64,000 nucleotides of DNA from Sulfitobacter sp. F26169L (GCF_026410285.1 NZ_JAPMLP010000001.1:558001-622000); one strand, 5' to 3'; positions 51,951 to 61,370 are shown, counted from the stretch's first letter. The notes: a model not told the origin generated them from the letters alone. Translations and numbers: made by a program.

Positions 51951-53309
51951 CTATCCTTTCAGCGGGTTCAGCGACGCAATCTCACGCAGCTTGGCCCGAA
52001 CAGCCCAATCCGAGCCAAATCCGTAGCGCGCCCATCCCAGACTGTCCATACGTACGGCCTGCGCTTCGGAGGGGCGGTTCTCCAGATCCAGCGCTTCTGC
52101 ACGTAGAAGTAGCAGCGTAGAAAGCAATGCGGCGTTTTCATTCAGGCGGGCTGTTTCCACATGCGGAGCGATCAGTTGCAGCGCCTGCGCGCCTGCACCC
52201 TGACTGATCGCAAATGCGGAAAGCTGGGTTGCAACGTACGCCTGATGAAGATGTGTGCCCGGAGTGGCGGCATAGAACTTTTTCGCCGAGCTGTAATGCT
52301 GCTGCGCCTGCGCCGGATTTTCACGTTGCAAAACGCGGCCCATGGCATAATGCGCAAATGCGCGCCGCTGGTCCTGCCATCCCATGGCTGTGGCGATCCG
52401 CAATGCTTCGGCTGCACCTGCCTTGCGCTCGCCTCTGGAGGAGGCAGGGCCAAGGGCGCTTTCGATCGCGCGTTTCCACTGGATCGGTGTGCGGGTTGCG
52501 AAATTGGCGGCGGTCAGTTCGCCGCGCGGGTTAATCTCGCGCAGGATATGGGGCAGGGTGGCGGCGACCTGACCGCGCGACATGCCATTGTACAGCTTGG
52601 GCGAGTAATAGGTGCGCAGCATCAACATATCAAATCCGGTCAGAACCGTATGCACATTGTCATCGTTGAACACGGAATCGGGCAGACGGTAAAGATCGTT
52701 GAGCGGTCCAAGGGATTGGGCCAGTTCCTCGTGCAGACAATCCCGCACCTCTTGGGGACTGACATCATTGGGCAGGAAGATTGCCAGCCGTTCGCGTTTG
52801 CGCAACTGGGCCCAGTTGGTCTTTTTGGTGTTTCGCGCTTTGCGGTACTCTTCCAGCGTGCTGACGTTGGGCGCGACAAAACAGGCGGCCTGCGGCAGCA
52901 GCTTGCGGATTTCCTTGCGCGGTACGGCATTGATGGTGATGTTTGCGCGCGGTCCGCTCACTTCCGTAATGTCGATCCGCGCCTCACTGCGCAGCCGTTT
53001 GAGTAAACGGGTCAGATCATGCTGAAGCGATGGCGGCTGATCGCCAATCACGGTGACAGATACTGGACCTTCAAAGCGGGTGAAAACCGGCAATTCGCGA
53101 CCGCTTTCCAGTTTGAACGACAATTCGATAAAATCGAGCGCGAGATCGTTATTCGCGCGCACCGGACCGGCATGATAGCCTGTTCCGAATACTTTTACCG
53201 GGGGCAAAGAACTGTCTGCAATCGGTATCGCGCGGGACACATGGCCACTGGAGGAGGGGGTGCACGCATTCAAAGCCAGAGCGAGCAAAAGAGCTACGCG
53301 CGCCTTCAT
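51951..53309 (-). CDS. DUF2927 lipoprotein with helical repeat C-terminus
   Basis: A 452-residue exported protein. The signal peptide ends in a lipobox LNAC (Cys16). The middle has the DUF2927 pattern: FIELSFKLESGRELPVFTRF (about residue 62) and CLHEELAQSLGPLNDLYRLP with DSVFNDDN (about 190-215). The latter resembles a metalloprotease-like HEE site, but this is uncertain. The C-terminal half (about 290-450) is helical, TPR-like. It precedes the 55-residue membrane gene and the VWA gene. Confidence 0.85.
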   Translation of the reverse strand: MKARVALLLALALNACTPSSSGHVSRAIPIADSSLPPVKVFGTGYHAGPVRANNDLALDFIELSFKLESGRELPVFTRFEGPVSVTVIGDQPPSLQHDLTRLLKRLRSEARIDITEVSGPRANITINAVPRKEIRKLLPQAACFVAPNVSTLEEYRKARNTKKTNWAQLRKRERLAIFLPNDVSPQEVRDCLHEELAQSLGPLNDLYRLPDSVFNDDNVHTVLTGFDMLMLRTYYSPKLYNGMSRGQVAATLPHILREINPRGELTAANFATRTPIQWKRAIESALGPASSRGERKAGAAEALRIATAMGWQDQRRAFAHYAMGRVLQRENPAQAQQHYSSAKKFYAATPGTHLHQAYVATQLSAFAISQGAGAQALQLIAPHVETARLNENAALLSTLLLLRAEALDLENRPSEAQAVRMDSLGWARYGFGSDWAVRAKLREIASLNPLKG

Positions 53310-53568
53310 ATCGAGATGCTCCGCAGCGTTGTTTCACCATAAGATGTTGAAAGAAATTCGAACTGCACGCGCACAATATGTGCGATCTGGATACTCATAA
53401 CTCTGCCTGCCTGCCCTTTTGAGCTTCAATTGGAGATGTTTTCGCCTCTCAACCTGTCCTCGGTAGGGAGCAATTAAGGCAAAATCAGGGCAAATTTTCT
53501 TCAATAAGGCATACCTATGGTTGTAGAGGCGAAAAGGCCACAGTTCATCCGAGAGATATCGTCTGATT

Positions 53569-53856
53569 TCAACTCGCCGGGCGAGAGCGGATCAACCATA
53601 CGTGGCATACAATGACAAAAATTGCATTGAGGATCAGGGCTTCATTTACGGTCGAAAAGCCGGAAATGACCAACGAAACCATTAGGACCACTGCCAGAAC
53701 GGCAATGGTAATGACGACAATCCGTGATGACAGCAGACCGATATCATTGCGTAAAACGCCGGTGCGGCGCTGCAGGGCAGGCACAAGCCACCAAATCGCT
53801 GCAACAAACAGCGGTAACGCTATAAAAATGTGCAATAATATATCAGGTGGTAGCAA
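53569..53856 (-). CDS. Small multi-span membrane protein downstream of moxR
   Basis: A membrane protein of at least 95 residues with three segments (LLHIFIALPLFVAAIWWLV, VVITIAVLAVVLMVSLVISG and NEALILNAIFVIVCHVWLI). The TTG at 53856 is the only standard start, but the frame stays open upstream to about 53952, overlapping the moxR stop, and there encodes another hydrophobic stretch (VYLALIAPLHYAISIAASLP). The true start is therefore probably a rare codon such as CTG at 53952. No family is recognised. Confidence 0.65.
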   Translation of the reverse strand: MLPPDILLHIFIALPLFVAAIWWLVPALQRRTGVLRNDIGLLSSRIVVITIAVLAVVLMVSLVISGFSTVNEALILNAIFVIVCHVWLIRSRPAS

Positions 53857-53948
53857 AATCGCCGCCGGAAGGCTGGCAGCGATTGAAATTGCGTAATGAA
53901 GCGGCGCGATGAGGGCCAGATATACCCACGCGCGCCGCTTTTTTACAG

Positions 53949-54788
53949 TCAGCGCGCGCCTCTTGCCATGAATGCAAGGCGTTCGAATAGATGGACGTCT
54001 TGTTCGTTTTTCAACAGCGCGCCGTGTAGTTTGGGCAGGGCCGACGTGCCATCCGCCTTGAGGTCTTTCGCATCCATATCTTCGGCCAGCAGCAGCTTGA
54101 GCCAGTCAATCACTTCGGAGGTCGAAGGCTTTTTCTTGATGCCTTGCTGATCGCGAATGCCGTAAAACTGTGTCAGCGCGGTGGTCAGCAGATCGGACTT
54201 GATGCCCGGGTGGTGGACTTCGACGATCTTTTTCAGCGTCTCCATGTCGGGGAACTGGATATAGTGGAAGAAGCAGCGGCGCAAAAACGCATCCGGCAGC
54301 TCTTTTTCATTGTTGGAGGTGATGATCACAATCGGGCGCACTTTGGCTTTGACTGTCTCGCCTGTTTCGTAGACGTAAAACTCCATTTTGTCGAGTTCTT
54401 GCAGAAGGTCGTTGGGAAATTCGATGTCCGCTTTGTCGATTTCATCGATCAACAGAACAACCTTTTCACCGGCCTCGAACGCCTCCCACAGCTTGCCTTT
54501 GCGGATGTAGTTGGACACATCATGCACTTTTTCCTCGCCAAGCTGGCTGTCACGCAAACGGCTGACGGCGTCGTATTCATACAAACCTTGTTGCGCACGG
54601 GTGGTGGATTTGATGTTCCATTCGATCATCGGCAAGCCCAGCGCGGCGGATACCTGACGCGCCAGTTCTGTCTTGCCTGTGCCCGGTTCGCCCTTGACGA
54701 GCAAGGGGCGTTCCAGCTGGACCGCTGCGTTCACCGCAATTTTCAGATCATCGGTTGCGACATAGTCGGCGGTGCCTTGGAATTTCAT
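53949..54788 (-). CDS. MoxR-family AAA+ ATPase
   Basis: A 279-residue chaperone-type ATPase. Walker A is GEPGTGKTELARQ (about residue 33), Walker B is VVLLIDEIDKADIEFPND (about 110), and the arginine finger region is LPDAFLRRCFFHYIQFPD. It acts with VWA proteins to activate or insert cofactors into targets. The start is the ATG encoding MKFQGTADYV; a longer frame to 54830 lacks homology. It leads a leftward set with the membrane protein at 53569, the DUF2927 lipoprotein, the micro-protein and the VWA protein. Confidence 0.94.
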   Translation of the reverse strand: MKFQGTADYVATDDLKIAVNAAVQLERPLLVKGEPGTGKTELARQVSAALGLPMIEWNIKSTTRAQQGLYEYDAVSRLRDSQLGEEKVHDVSNYIRKGKLWEAFEAGEKVVLLIDEIDKADIEFPNDLLQELDKMEFYVYETGETVKAKVRPIVIITSNNEKELPDAFLRRCFFHYIQFPDMETLKKIVEVHHPGIKSDLLTTALTQFYGIRDQQGIKKKPSTSEVIDWLKLLLAEDMDAKDLKADGTSALPKLHGALLKNEQDVHLFERLAFMARGAR

Positions 54789-54921
54789 ATCTTGGTCATC
54801 TTTCTCATTCAAATTTCTGCCATATTTCAATGCCTATAATAGCGCATCATTGTGTAGTGACAATCGATGATACGTCCTATAGACCCCGCAAAAAGGGAGA
54901 TGTCGTGAGGGAGTTTTCCAC

Positions 54922-55380
54922 GTGACAATGACGAAAGTGGCCAAAGGGATGGACAGAATGAAGCAGGAAGCTTTTTTGCCAGACGATTACCGTCCCGCCG
55001 AGGATGAACCGTTCATGAATGAACGGCAGGTCGAGTATTTCCGCAGGAAACTTCTCGACTGGAAGGCGGAACTGTTGGAGGGCAGCAGGGATACTATCGA
55101 AACCATGAAAGACGGCACGCGCAACATTCCTGACGTGACGGATCGTGCTTCGGAAGAAACCGACCGCGCGCTTGAATTGCGCACTCGCGACCGTGCGCGC
55201 AAACTGGTCAACAAGATCGACGCGGCCTTGCGCCGGATCGAGGATGAGGAGTTCGGCTATTGCTCGGTGACGGGTGATCCGATTTCGCTGAAACGTCTGG
55301 ACGCGCGTCCGATTGCAACGATGAGCCTTGAGGCGCAGGAGCGTCACGAGCGCCGCGAAAAAGTGCACCGCGACGATTGA
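54922..55380 (+). CDS. dksA: RNA polymerase-binding transcription factor DksA
   Basis: A 152-residue DksA that binds the RNA polymerase secondary channel and works with ppGpp. The coiled-coil tip reads IPDVTDRASEETDRALELRT, with the key Asp pair and Ala. The C-terminal zinc finger is degenerate: only one Cys (GYCSVTGDPISLKRLDARPI) remains of four, as in zinc-independent DksA of Rhodobacterales. GTG at 54922 has GGGAG eight bases before. ATGs at 54949 and 54958 (AAAGGG before) are alternatives; the conserved part begins at MKQEAFLPDDYRP. Confidence 0.92.
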   Translation: MTMTKVAKGMDRMKQEAFLPDDYRPAEDEPFMNERQVEYFRRKLLDWKAELLEGSRDTIETMKDGTRNIPDVTDRASEETDRALELRTRDRARKLVNKIDAALRRIEDEEFGYCSVTGDPISLKRLDARPIATMSLEAQERHERREKVHRDD

Positions 55381-55458
55381 TCGCCGGAACTGCACCAGCA
55401 AAATTCAGGGCGCTACAGTGAAAGCTGTGGCGCTTTTCTGTTTGAAAAGGAAGCCGGA

Positions 55459-56622
55459 ATGGGCATCAGCAACGCAATTGTAATCGGCGCAGGAATTGGC
55501 GGGCTTGCAGCGTCCATCGCGCTTGCGCGGCGCGGCGTTGCGGTCACGGTAATTGAGCAGGCAACGGCCATTCGTGAAGTCGGCGCAGGCCTTCAGATCA
55601 GCCCCAATGGCCTTGCGGTTTTGCGCGCGCTGGGTCTGTCAAAGCGGCTGGCCGAGCGTGGCGCAGTGCGCGGACAGGCGGTCGTGATGCGGGCCTATGA
55701 CAATGATAAAGACGTGGCGCGTCTTGATCTGATGCGCCTGCCAGCGGATCAGGCCTATATTTTTATGCACCGCGCCGATCTGGTTGATGTGCTGGCACGC
55801 TCTGCGCGTGAACACAACGTCACATTCCAAATGGGAACACAGGTGCAAAGCATTATCCCAGGTGATACGCCTCAACTGACATTGACAGATAACAGCAGAT
55901 TGCGCGCGGAACTGATTGTCGGTGCCGATGGTATTCATTCGCGCGCGCGCATCGCGCTCAACGGTGCGGACAATGCGTTTTTCACAGGGCAGGTGGCGTG
56001 GCGAGCCACGGTGCCCAATACGGTCGGTCATGAGAACGTTGCGATGGTCACAATGGGTCCCGCGCGCCATCTGGTCAGCTATCCCTTGCGCGGTGGGCGC
56101 CTGATTAATCTTGTCGCGGTTGAGGAGCGTTCGGACTGGGCCGAAGAGGGATGGAACCACCCCGATGATCCCGCAAATCTGCGCGCCGCCTTCGCCGGAT
56201 TTTGCGGCATGGCTGGCGATATGATCAACGCGGTCGAGGCCCCGACGCTGTGGGGCTTGCACCGCCATCCGGTTGCGCCTGTCTGGCAGCGCGGTGGTGT
56301 TGCGCTGCTCGGGGACGCTGCACATCCGACCCTGCCGTTCCTCGCCCAAGGCGCGAATATGGCGCTGGAGGATGCATGGGTTTTGGCCGATCACGTCATC
56401 AAAGGTGGTGTTGCTGCTTTGCCTGACTATCAAAGCGCGCGTGTGCCGCGTGTGAAACGGGTGATCAAGGCTGCCGAAGGCAACGCGTGGCGTTACCACC
56501 TGCGGCCGGGTCCGGTGCGCTTTGCCGCCCATACCGCCTTGCGGCTGGGCAGCAGGGTCGCGCCCATGCGGATGCTGGGCGCGTTTGACTGGCTGTACGG
56601 TGTGGATGTTACCGCGCGCTGA
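55459..56622 (+). CDS. FAD-dependent monooxygenase (salicylate hydroxylase-like)
   Basis: A 387-residue class A flavoprotein aromatic hydroxylase. The FAD GxGxxG motif is VIGAGIGGLAASIALARRGV. The DG motif is LIVGADGIHSRARIAL (about residue 155). The GD motif is ALLGDAAHPTLPFLAQGANM (about 285). It resembles salicylate or 3-hydroxybenzoate hydroxylases, but its substrate cannot be named. It ends directly against the convergent cyclodeaminase gene. Confidence 0.9.
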   Translation: MGISNAIVIGAGIGGLAASIALARRGVAVTVIEQATAIREVGAGLQISPNGLAVLRALGLSKRLAERGAVRGQAVVMRAYDNDKDVARLDLMRLPADQAYIFMHRADLVDVLARSAREHNVTFQMGTQVQSIIPGDTPQLTLTDNSRLRAELIVGADGIHSRARIALNGADNAFFTGQVAWRATVPNTVGHENVAMVTMGPARHLVSYPLRGGRLINLVAVEERSDWAEEGWNHPDDPANLRAAFAGFCGMAGDMINAVEAPTLWGLHRHPVAPVWQRGGVALLGDAAHPTLPFLAQGANMALEDAWVLADHVIKGGVAALPDYQSARVPRVKRVIKAAEGNAWRYHLRPGPVRFAAHTALRLGSRVAPMRMLGAFDWLYGVDVTAR

Positions 56623-57666
56623 TTATTTCGCGCGGTTCACCATTCCGAACAGATCACGCGGATCATCGGGATCGGCCAGCATATCGAGCGGCGTAAAAAA
56701 CGCGGTGTCCCTGATTGCATCACGGACATAGCAGAGCGCCGAGAAATCCTCGATCGCAAAGCCGACACTGTCAAACAATGTGATCTGCCGCGCGTCGGTG
56801 CGCCCCTTGGCAGTACCGCTCAGAACCTCCCAGAACTCGGTCACTTTGTGATCGGGATCCAGTTGCTGGATCTCGCCTTCAATGCGGGTTTGTTCGGGGT
56901 ATTCCACAAAGATATCAGCGCGGTGCAGGATGGCTGGGGCCAGTTCCGTCTTGCCGGGGCAATCACCGCCGATGGCGTTCAGGTGGACACCTGCACCAAC
57001 CATATTGTCGGTCAGAATGGTCGCGTATTGCTTGTCCGCAGTGCAGGTTGTGATGATTTGCGCGCCAAGGATCGCTTCTTCAGCGCTGTTGCAGCTCACA
57101 ACCTTCAGGCCGGACCCCGCCAGATTTTTCGCGCATTTGGCGGTGGCCGCCGGATCGACATCAAACAGGCGGACTTCTTCAATACCTGCAATGGCCTGCA
57201 TGGCGATGCTCTGGAATTCGGATTGCGCGCCATTGCCGATCATCGCCATCACTTTTGACCCCTTCGGCGCCAGCACACGCGCCACCAGCGCCGATGTCGC
57301 CGCTGTGCGCAGGGCCGTCAGGATTGTCATTTCCGAAAACAGCACCGGATAGCCTGTCGCCACATCCGACAGCAGACCAAAGGCGGTGACCGTTTGCAAA
57401 CCCTCTTTGGTATTGGCGGGGTGGCCGTTGACGTATTTGAAACCGTAAACATCCCCGTCCGAGGTGGGCATCAGTTCGATCACCCCAACGTCCGAGTGCG
57501 ACGCAACCCGTGGCGTTTTATCAAACAGCGGCCAGCGGCGAAAATCCTGTTCGATCCGATCGGCAAGACCTTGCAGCATCGGGGCAAGGCCGACATGGTG
57601 GATCAATTGCATCATGTGATCGACGCTGACAAACGGCACAAGCGCCTTGGCGGATGGTTTGGTCAT
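56623..57666 (-). CDS. ocd: Ornithine cyclodeaminase
   Basis: A 347-residue NAD-dependent enzyme that turns ornithine into proline and ammonia. The cofactor-binding motif is MIGNGAQSEFQSIAMQAI (about residue 140), with GGDCPGKTELAPAIL and CTADKQYATILT further on, as in the family. It is directly downstream of arginase on the same strand (18 bases). Together they take arginine to ornithine and then to proline. Confidence 0.93.
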   Translation of the reverse strand: MTKPSAKALVPFVSVDHMMQLIHHVGLAPMLQGLADRIEQDFRRWPLFDKTPRVASHSDVGVIELMPTSDGDVYGFKYVNGHPANTKEGLQTVTAFGLLSDVATGYPVLFSEMTILTALRTAATSALVARVLAPKGSKVMAMIGNGAQSEFQSIAMQAIAGIEEVRLFDVDPAATAKCAKNLAGSGLKVVSCNSAEEAILGAQIITTCTADKQYATILTDNMVGAGVHLNAIGGDCPGKTELAPAILHRADIFVEYPEQTRIEGEIQQLDPDHKVTEFWEVLSGTAKGRTDARQITLFDSVGFAIEDFSALCYVRDAIRDTAFFTPLDMLADPDDPRDLFGMVNRAK

Positions 57667-57684
57667 CGGAATTTCCTTTGCAGA

Positions 57685-58605
57685 TCAATAGGGACGGGTG
57701 GGGCGGTCAAACACGTTGCGCCCCAGCGCGGATGCGGCCAGATCGACCATCAGTTCGGCGGTACGGCCGCGTTCATCCAGAAACGGATTCAACTCAACCA
57801 GATCAAGGGATGTCATCAGCCCTGAGTCGTTCAGCATTTCCATCACCAGATGCCCCTCACGCACGGTTGCACCGCCCGGAACGGTTGTGCCAACGGCAGG
57901 GGCCGCCGCGGGATCGAGGAAATCAACGTCGAGCGATACGTGCAACATTCCCTGCGCCGCTGCCACCCGTTCAAGAAATGCAGCCAATGGCGTGGCGATG
58001 CCGGTTTCGTCGATTTCACGCATGTCAACGCGGGTGACGGCGGTATCCTGCAACGCGGCACGTTCCGCCGGATCGACAGAGCGCAAGCCGATCATCGCGA
58101 TGTTTTCATAGGGCAGCGGCGCGGGCAGTGCGGGCCAGCCGGTAAAATCGCTGCGCCCTGTGACATAGCCCATCGGTGTTCCGTGCAAGTTTCCGCTGTC
58201 GGTGCTCTCCAGGGTGTGGAAATCGCTGTGCGCGTCCAGCCACAGCACAAATAGGGGCCGCTGTTGGCTCGCTGCGTGGCGCATCGCGCCCAGCATTGTG
58301 CCTGCCGCCAGTGCGTGATCGCCGCCCATGGTGATCGGCATGCCGCGCTTGAATGACGCTTCGGTTGTGTCCGCAAGGCTCTGTGTCCACGCGATTGTTT
58401 CTGACAGGCGGTGCAGCTTGGGGTGGGGGGTATCGGTGAAAGGCGCAGGCGCCACATTGCCGATGTCGGTCACGGTGTGACCAAGGCTGCGCAACGCCTC
58501 GGCCAGTCCTGCGGTCCGGTAAGCATCCGGCCCCATGATACAGCCGCGGCGGATTTTGCCGCAATCAAGAGGCGCGCCCTGAAGAATACAATGTTGAGGT
58601 GTCAT
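57685..58605 (-). CDS. rocF: Arginase
   Basis: A 306-residue manganese enzyme that cuts arginine to ornithine and urea. The three metal motifs are all present: GGDHALAAG (about residue 95), DAHSDFHT (about 125) and SLDVDFLDPA (about 228). It starts at the ATG encoding MTPQHCILQGAPLDCGK. It is divergent from an Lrp-type regulator that probably controls it. Confidence 0.95.
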   Translation of the reverse strand: MTPQHCILQGAPLDCGKIRRGCIMGPDAYRTAGLAEALRSLGHTVTDIGNVAPAPFTDTPHPKLHRLSETIAWTQSLADTTEASFKRGMPITMGGDHALAAGTMLGAMRHAASQQRPLFVLWLDAHSDFHTLESTDSGNLHGTPMGYVTGRSDFTGWPALPAPLPYENIAMIGLRSVDPAERAALQDTAVTRVDMREIDETGIATPLAAFLERVAAAQGMLHVSLDVDFLDPAAAPAVGTTVPGGATVREGHLVMEMLNDSGLMTSLDLVELNPFLDERGRTAELMVDLAASALGRNVFDRPTRPY

Positions 58606-58713
58606 GCCGGAACTCCGTTATTGATTTTGGGAAGGTATATGTCGTCTATCTGTGCTATGGATAGTCAACAAACTGTCCGTATCGGGCGTTAATTGATCAA
58701 AGTGGCGGAATTT

Positions 58714-59139
58714 ATGGACGAAACGGACGACAAGTTGATTGCAACCTTGCGCCATGACGCGCGCGCCTCGCTGTCTGATCTGGCCGCGCGGTTGGGCGTT
58801 TCGCGCACGACATTGCGCGCGCGCCTCGCGCGGCTTCAGGCGCGCGGCGAAATTGTGGGGTTTACCGTTATCACCCGCGCGGATGTGGCGCGTGACCCCG
58901 TGCGCGGCCTGATGATGATCGGGATCGAAGGGCGCGGGGCTGAGCGGATCAAACGCCAGCTTGCGGGCATGGCAGAGCTACGTGCGGTTCATACCACAAA
59001 CGGGCGATGGGATCTGATTGTCGAAATCGGCACCGCAACATTGGCAGAATTTGACCGCGTGCTTGAGCGTATTCGCCGCCTTGAAGGGGTGGTCAGTTCG
59101 GAGACAAGCCTGCTGCTGAGTACGCAAAAGGCAGGTTAG
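58714..59139 (+). CDS. Lrp/AsnC-family transcriptional regulator
   Basis: A 141-residue regulator with an N-terminal helix-turn-helix (MDETDDKLIATLRHDARASL and VSRTTLRARLARLQARGEIV) and a C-terminal ligand-binding alpha-beta domain (about residues 65-141). The ATG at 58714 is preferred over the TTG at 58693, as the protein aligns with family starts there. It is divergent from arginase-cyclodeaminase and likely senses arginine or ornithine. Confidence 0.92.
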   Translation: MDETDDKLIATLRHDARASLSDLAARLGVSRTTLRARLARLQARGEIVGFTVITRADVARDPVRGLMMIGIEGRGAERIKRQLAGMAELRAVHTTNGRWDLIVEIGTATLAEFDRVLERIRRLEGVVSSETSLLLSTQKAG

Positions 59140-59588
59140 GCGCGGCGCGCAGCTTCGATCCAGAGGGCGGCGAGCGCGAGCGAAGCGACCACGTTCCAGC
59201 CCGCCATACTGATGCCCAGCATCTGCCATGCGATATCGTCACAGCGCACCATCGGCGCGGCAAGGATCTGGTTCATCAGGTCTTGCGCGCTAAGGTTGGA
59301 AACACCCGAAGAGGAGCAACTGGTCGGCCCTTCCCACCAGCCCTGTTCGACGCCGACGTGATAAAAGCCGATTATGGCAGTGGTGAGGGATGCAATCGCC
59401 CCCAACCAGGCCAGCCTTGCCTTGCCTGTCAGAATGATAATCACACCCATCAGCGCCGCAGCCGCGTGGGGCCAGCGTTGCCACAGGCAAAGCTTGCACG
59501 GTGGCATCCCGCCCAGATGTTGAAAGGCAAACGCGCCGAGCAATACAGCGGCCGAGCCGAGGGCCGCAAGATATACAAACCGTATCAT
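59136..59588 (-). CDS. dsbB: Disulfide bond formation protein B
   Basis: A 150-residue quinone-linked membrane oxidoreductase that re-oxidises DsbA. Four membrane segments surround a first cysteine pair in MPPCKLCLWQRWPH (about residue 31) and a second periplasmic pair in CSSSG...RCDD (about 91-115). The start ATG overlaps the stop of the YqaA gene. It ends four bases into the convergent Lrp gene. Confidence 0.93.
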   Translation of the reverse strand: MIRFVYLAALGSAAVLLGAFAFQHLGGMPPCKLCLWQRWPHAAAALMGVIIILTGKARLAWLGAIASLTTAIIGFYHVGVEQGWWEGPTSCSSSGVSNLSAQDLMNQILAAPMVRCDDIAWQMLGISMAGWNVVASLALAALWIEAARRA

Positions 59589-60163
59589 AGGAACTTTACC
59601 GCAAAAAAGCCGCCGATCAGCAACGCAACAGCAAGAGTGAACATCAGCGGCAACCGCTTTTCGATAAAATCACGCACCGGCGCGCCGAATTTCCACAGCA
59701 GCAACGCCACAAGGAAGAACCGTAAACCGCGCGCAATGATCGACGTGATGATAAACGTACCCAGCGGCATCGCGGTCCAGCCCGACATGATTGTGATCAC
59801 TTTGTAAGGGAAGGGCGTCACACCAGCCGTCAGCACCGCCCAGAACCCCAGATCGTTAAACCGTGTGGCAAACTCTGCCATCGAATCCGCCTTGCCAAGC
59901 GCACGCAGGATAGGCTCACCCAGGGCATCATAAGCCAGCGCCCCGATGCCATAACCAAGCAGCCCGCCCAACACAGAAGCCACCAGCGCCACACCGGCAA
60001 TCACAAAGGCACGGTTGGGTCGCGCAATAATCATCGGGATCATGATGATATCAGGCGGGATGGGAAACATCGAACTTTCAAGGAAAGACACCAGCGCCAG
60101 CACCCAAAGCGCATGACGATGCTCTGCCAAAGACAGCGTCCAGTCATAAAGGCGTTGGATCAT
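59585..60163 (-). CDS. YqaA-type DedA family membrane protein
   Basis: A 192-residue inner-membrane protein of the DedA/SNARE-associated group with about five membrane segments. The motif FLESSMFPIPPDIIMIPMII and the Gly-rich GLLGYGIGALAYDALGEPIL are typical; so is TPFPYKVITIMSG. DedA proteins help recycle lipid carriers; the YqaA branch is less studied. It overlaps dsbB by four bases. Confidence 0.9.
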   Translation of the reverse strand: MIQRLYDWTLSLAEHRHALWVLALVSFLESSMFPIPPDIIMIPMIIARPNRAFVIAGVALVASVLGGLLGYGIGALAYDALGEPILRALGKADSMAEFATRFNDLGFWAVLTAGVTPFPYKVITIMSGWTAMPLGTFIITSIIARGLRFFLVALLLWKFGAPVRDFIEKRLPLMFTLAVALLIGGFFAVKFL

Positions 60164-60287
60164 GTGGATGTTTCCTCTGGCGTGATAGGGCGTTGTTTAG
60201 TTTGCCCGGTGCCCGAAGTCGATATGGCGACAGGAATTAACCCAACACAATCCTGTAATTTTTTGCCTGGGAAACGTGTCCTTGGGA

Positions 60288-61010
60288 TCAGGTCAGGCGG
60301 GCCGTCATTTCCGAGATGAAATGCTGGTATGTGTTTTGCGCATAGTGAAAGGGCGCTGCGCCCCACTTATGATCGGTATCCGTAGCCAGCGTGCCTTCAG
60401 GATACGTGATCAGCGCGTCCGACCCGAACACCGCACCTAACTGGCGATAGGATCGGGCGAGATAGGTGTTCATGTCGTCGTTTTTGTGTGACTTATCAAC
60501 TTCGGGCGCAAGGGTCGGGGTGTAGTAGACGCAATTCACCAATACCTTCAGTCCGCCGTGTTTAACAACTTCGCTTGCAAGGCGGGCGGCGATTTGGTCC
60601 CACAATGTGCGGTATGCCGATGAAGTATGCGCCAGAGTTTGACGCGGTGCAGTCGGCCATACCCTGCGGGCCCTTGAATACTCGGCTGATCGTGTGTGTG
60701 CGCTATGATCGGGGAAGATGTCGAGGCGAAACCGGTCATCGATCAGGTCGATCAGAAGGACACCACTGCGATAGTCGGGCAGCGCGTCCCAAAAGTACTT
60801 TGTCATGTCACGGTGGACCATCCGCTTTTGAAAAGTCGGACCGATGTGCTCTATTATTCTTGAAACTTCATTTGCCTTGCATGCCAGTGAGGCGAGGCTG
60901 GTTCGCGCGGTGTAGTCGGCCAATTCGAACGGTGAGGCAAACGGATATTCAAATGCATCGCGGGTCGCACAACTGCCCAGAATGTGCACGGGTGTTTTAA
61001 TCGAAACCAT
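60288..61010 (-). CDS. DUF6270 domain protein
   Basis: A 240-residue protein beginning HILGSCATRDAFEYPFASPF, the DUF6270 pattern. The GSC-x-x-RD start with Ser and later conserved Asp and His residues suggests an SGNH-type hydrolase fold, often linked to polysaccharide modification. No signal peptide is seen. It is alone, between the YqaA gene and tRNA-Leu. Its function is inferred only from fold. Confidence 0.82.
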   Translation of the reverse strand: MVSIKTPVHILGSCATRDAFEYPFASPFELADYTARTSLASLACKANEVSRIIEHIGPTFQKRMVHRDMTKYFWDALPDYRSGVLLIDLIDDRFRLDIFPDHSAHTRSAEYSRARRVWPTAPRQTLAHTSSAYRTLWDQIAARLASEVVKHGGLKVLVNCVYYTPTLAPEVDKSHKNDDMNTYLARSYRQLGAVFGSDALITYPEGTLATDTDHKWGAAPFHYAQNTYQHFISEMTARLT

Positions 61011-61286
61011 TTACAAGTCCTTGAATGTACGCGCCGAACAGATGGGCTATGCTCATATTTTACCAGCAGCCACCGTAAGGGATCCGGTGAACCATGCCAC
61101 TCCTTTTGATCGATTATCTAGCGAACAACCAAGCCAAATGAAGGGTTACACGAGAATACTCTGTGCCAGCTCGATTTGCCTATGTTCCGTCCCTGATTAG
61201 CGGTCATTGGCGGTGTGCCGAATTAGATCATACGGACGCAGTTTTGGCTTGCCCCGCACTTTGTGCCGCGCTACATCCTCTCACGT

Positions 61287-61370
61287 GCCCAAGTGGCGGA
61301 ATGGTAGACGCAGGAGATTCAAAATCTCCCGCCGCGAGGCGTGCCGGTTCGAGTCCGGCCTTGGGTACCA
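61287..61370 (+). tRNA. tRNA-Leu (anticodon CAA)
   Basis: An 84-base class II tRNA with acceptor arms GCCCAAG and CTTGGGT, anticodon stem GGAGA/TCTCC around TTCAAAA (anticodon CAA), a long variable arm CCGCCGCGAGGCG, T-arm GGTTCGAGTCC and an encoded CCA. Confidence 0.96.
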
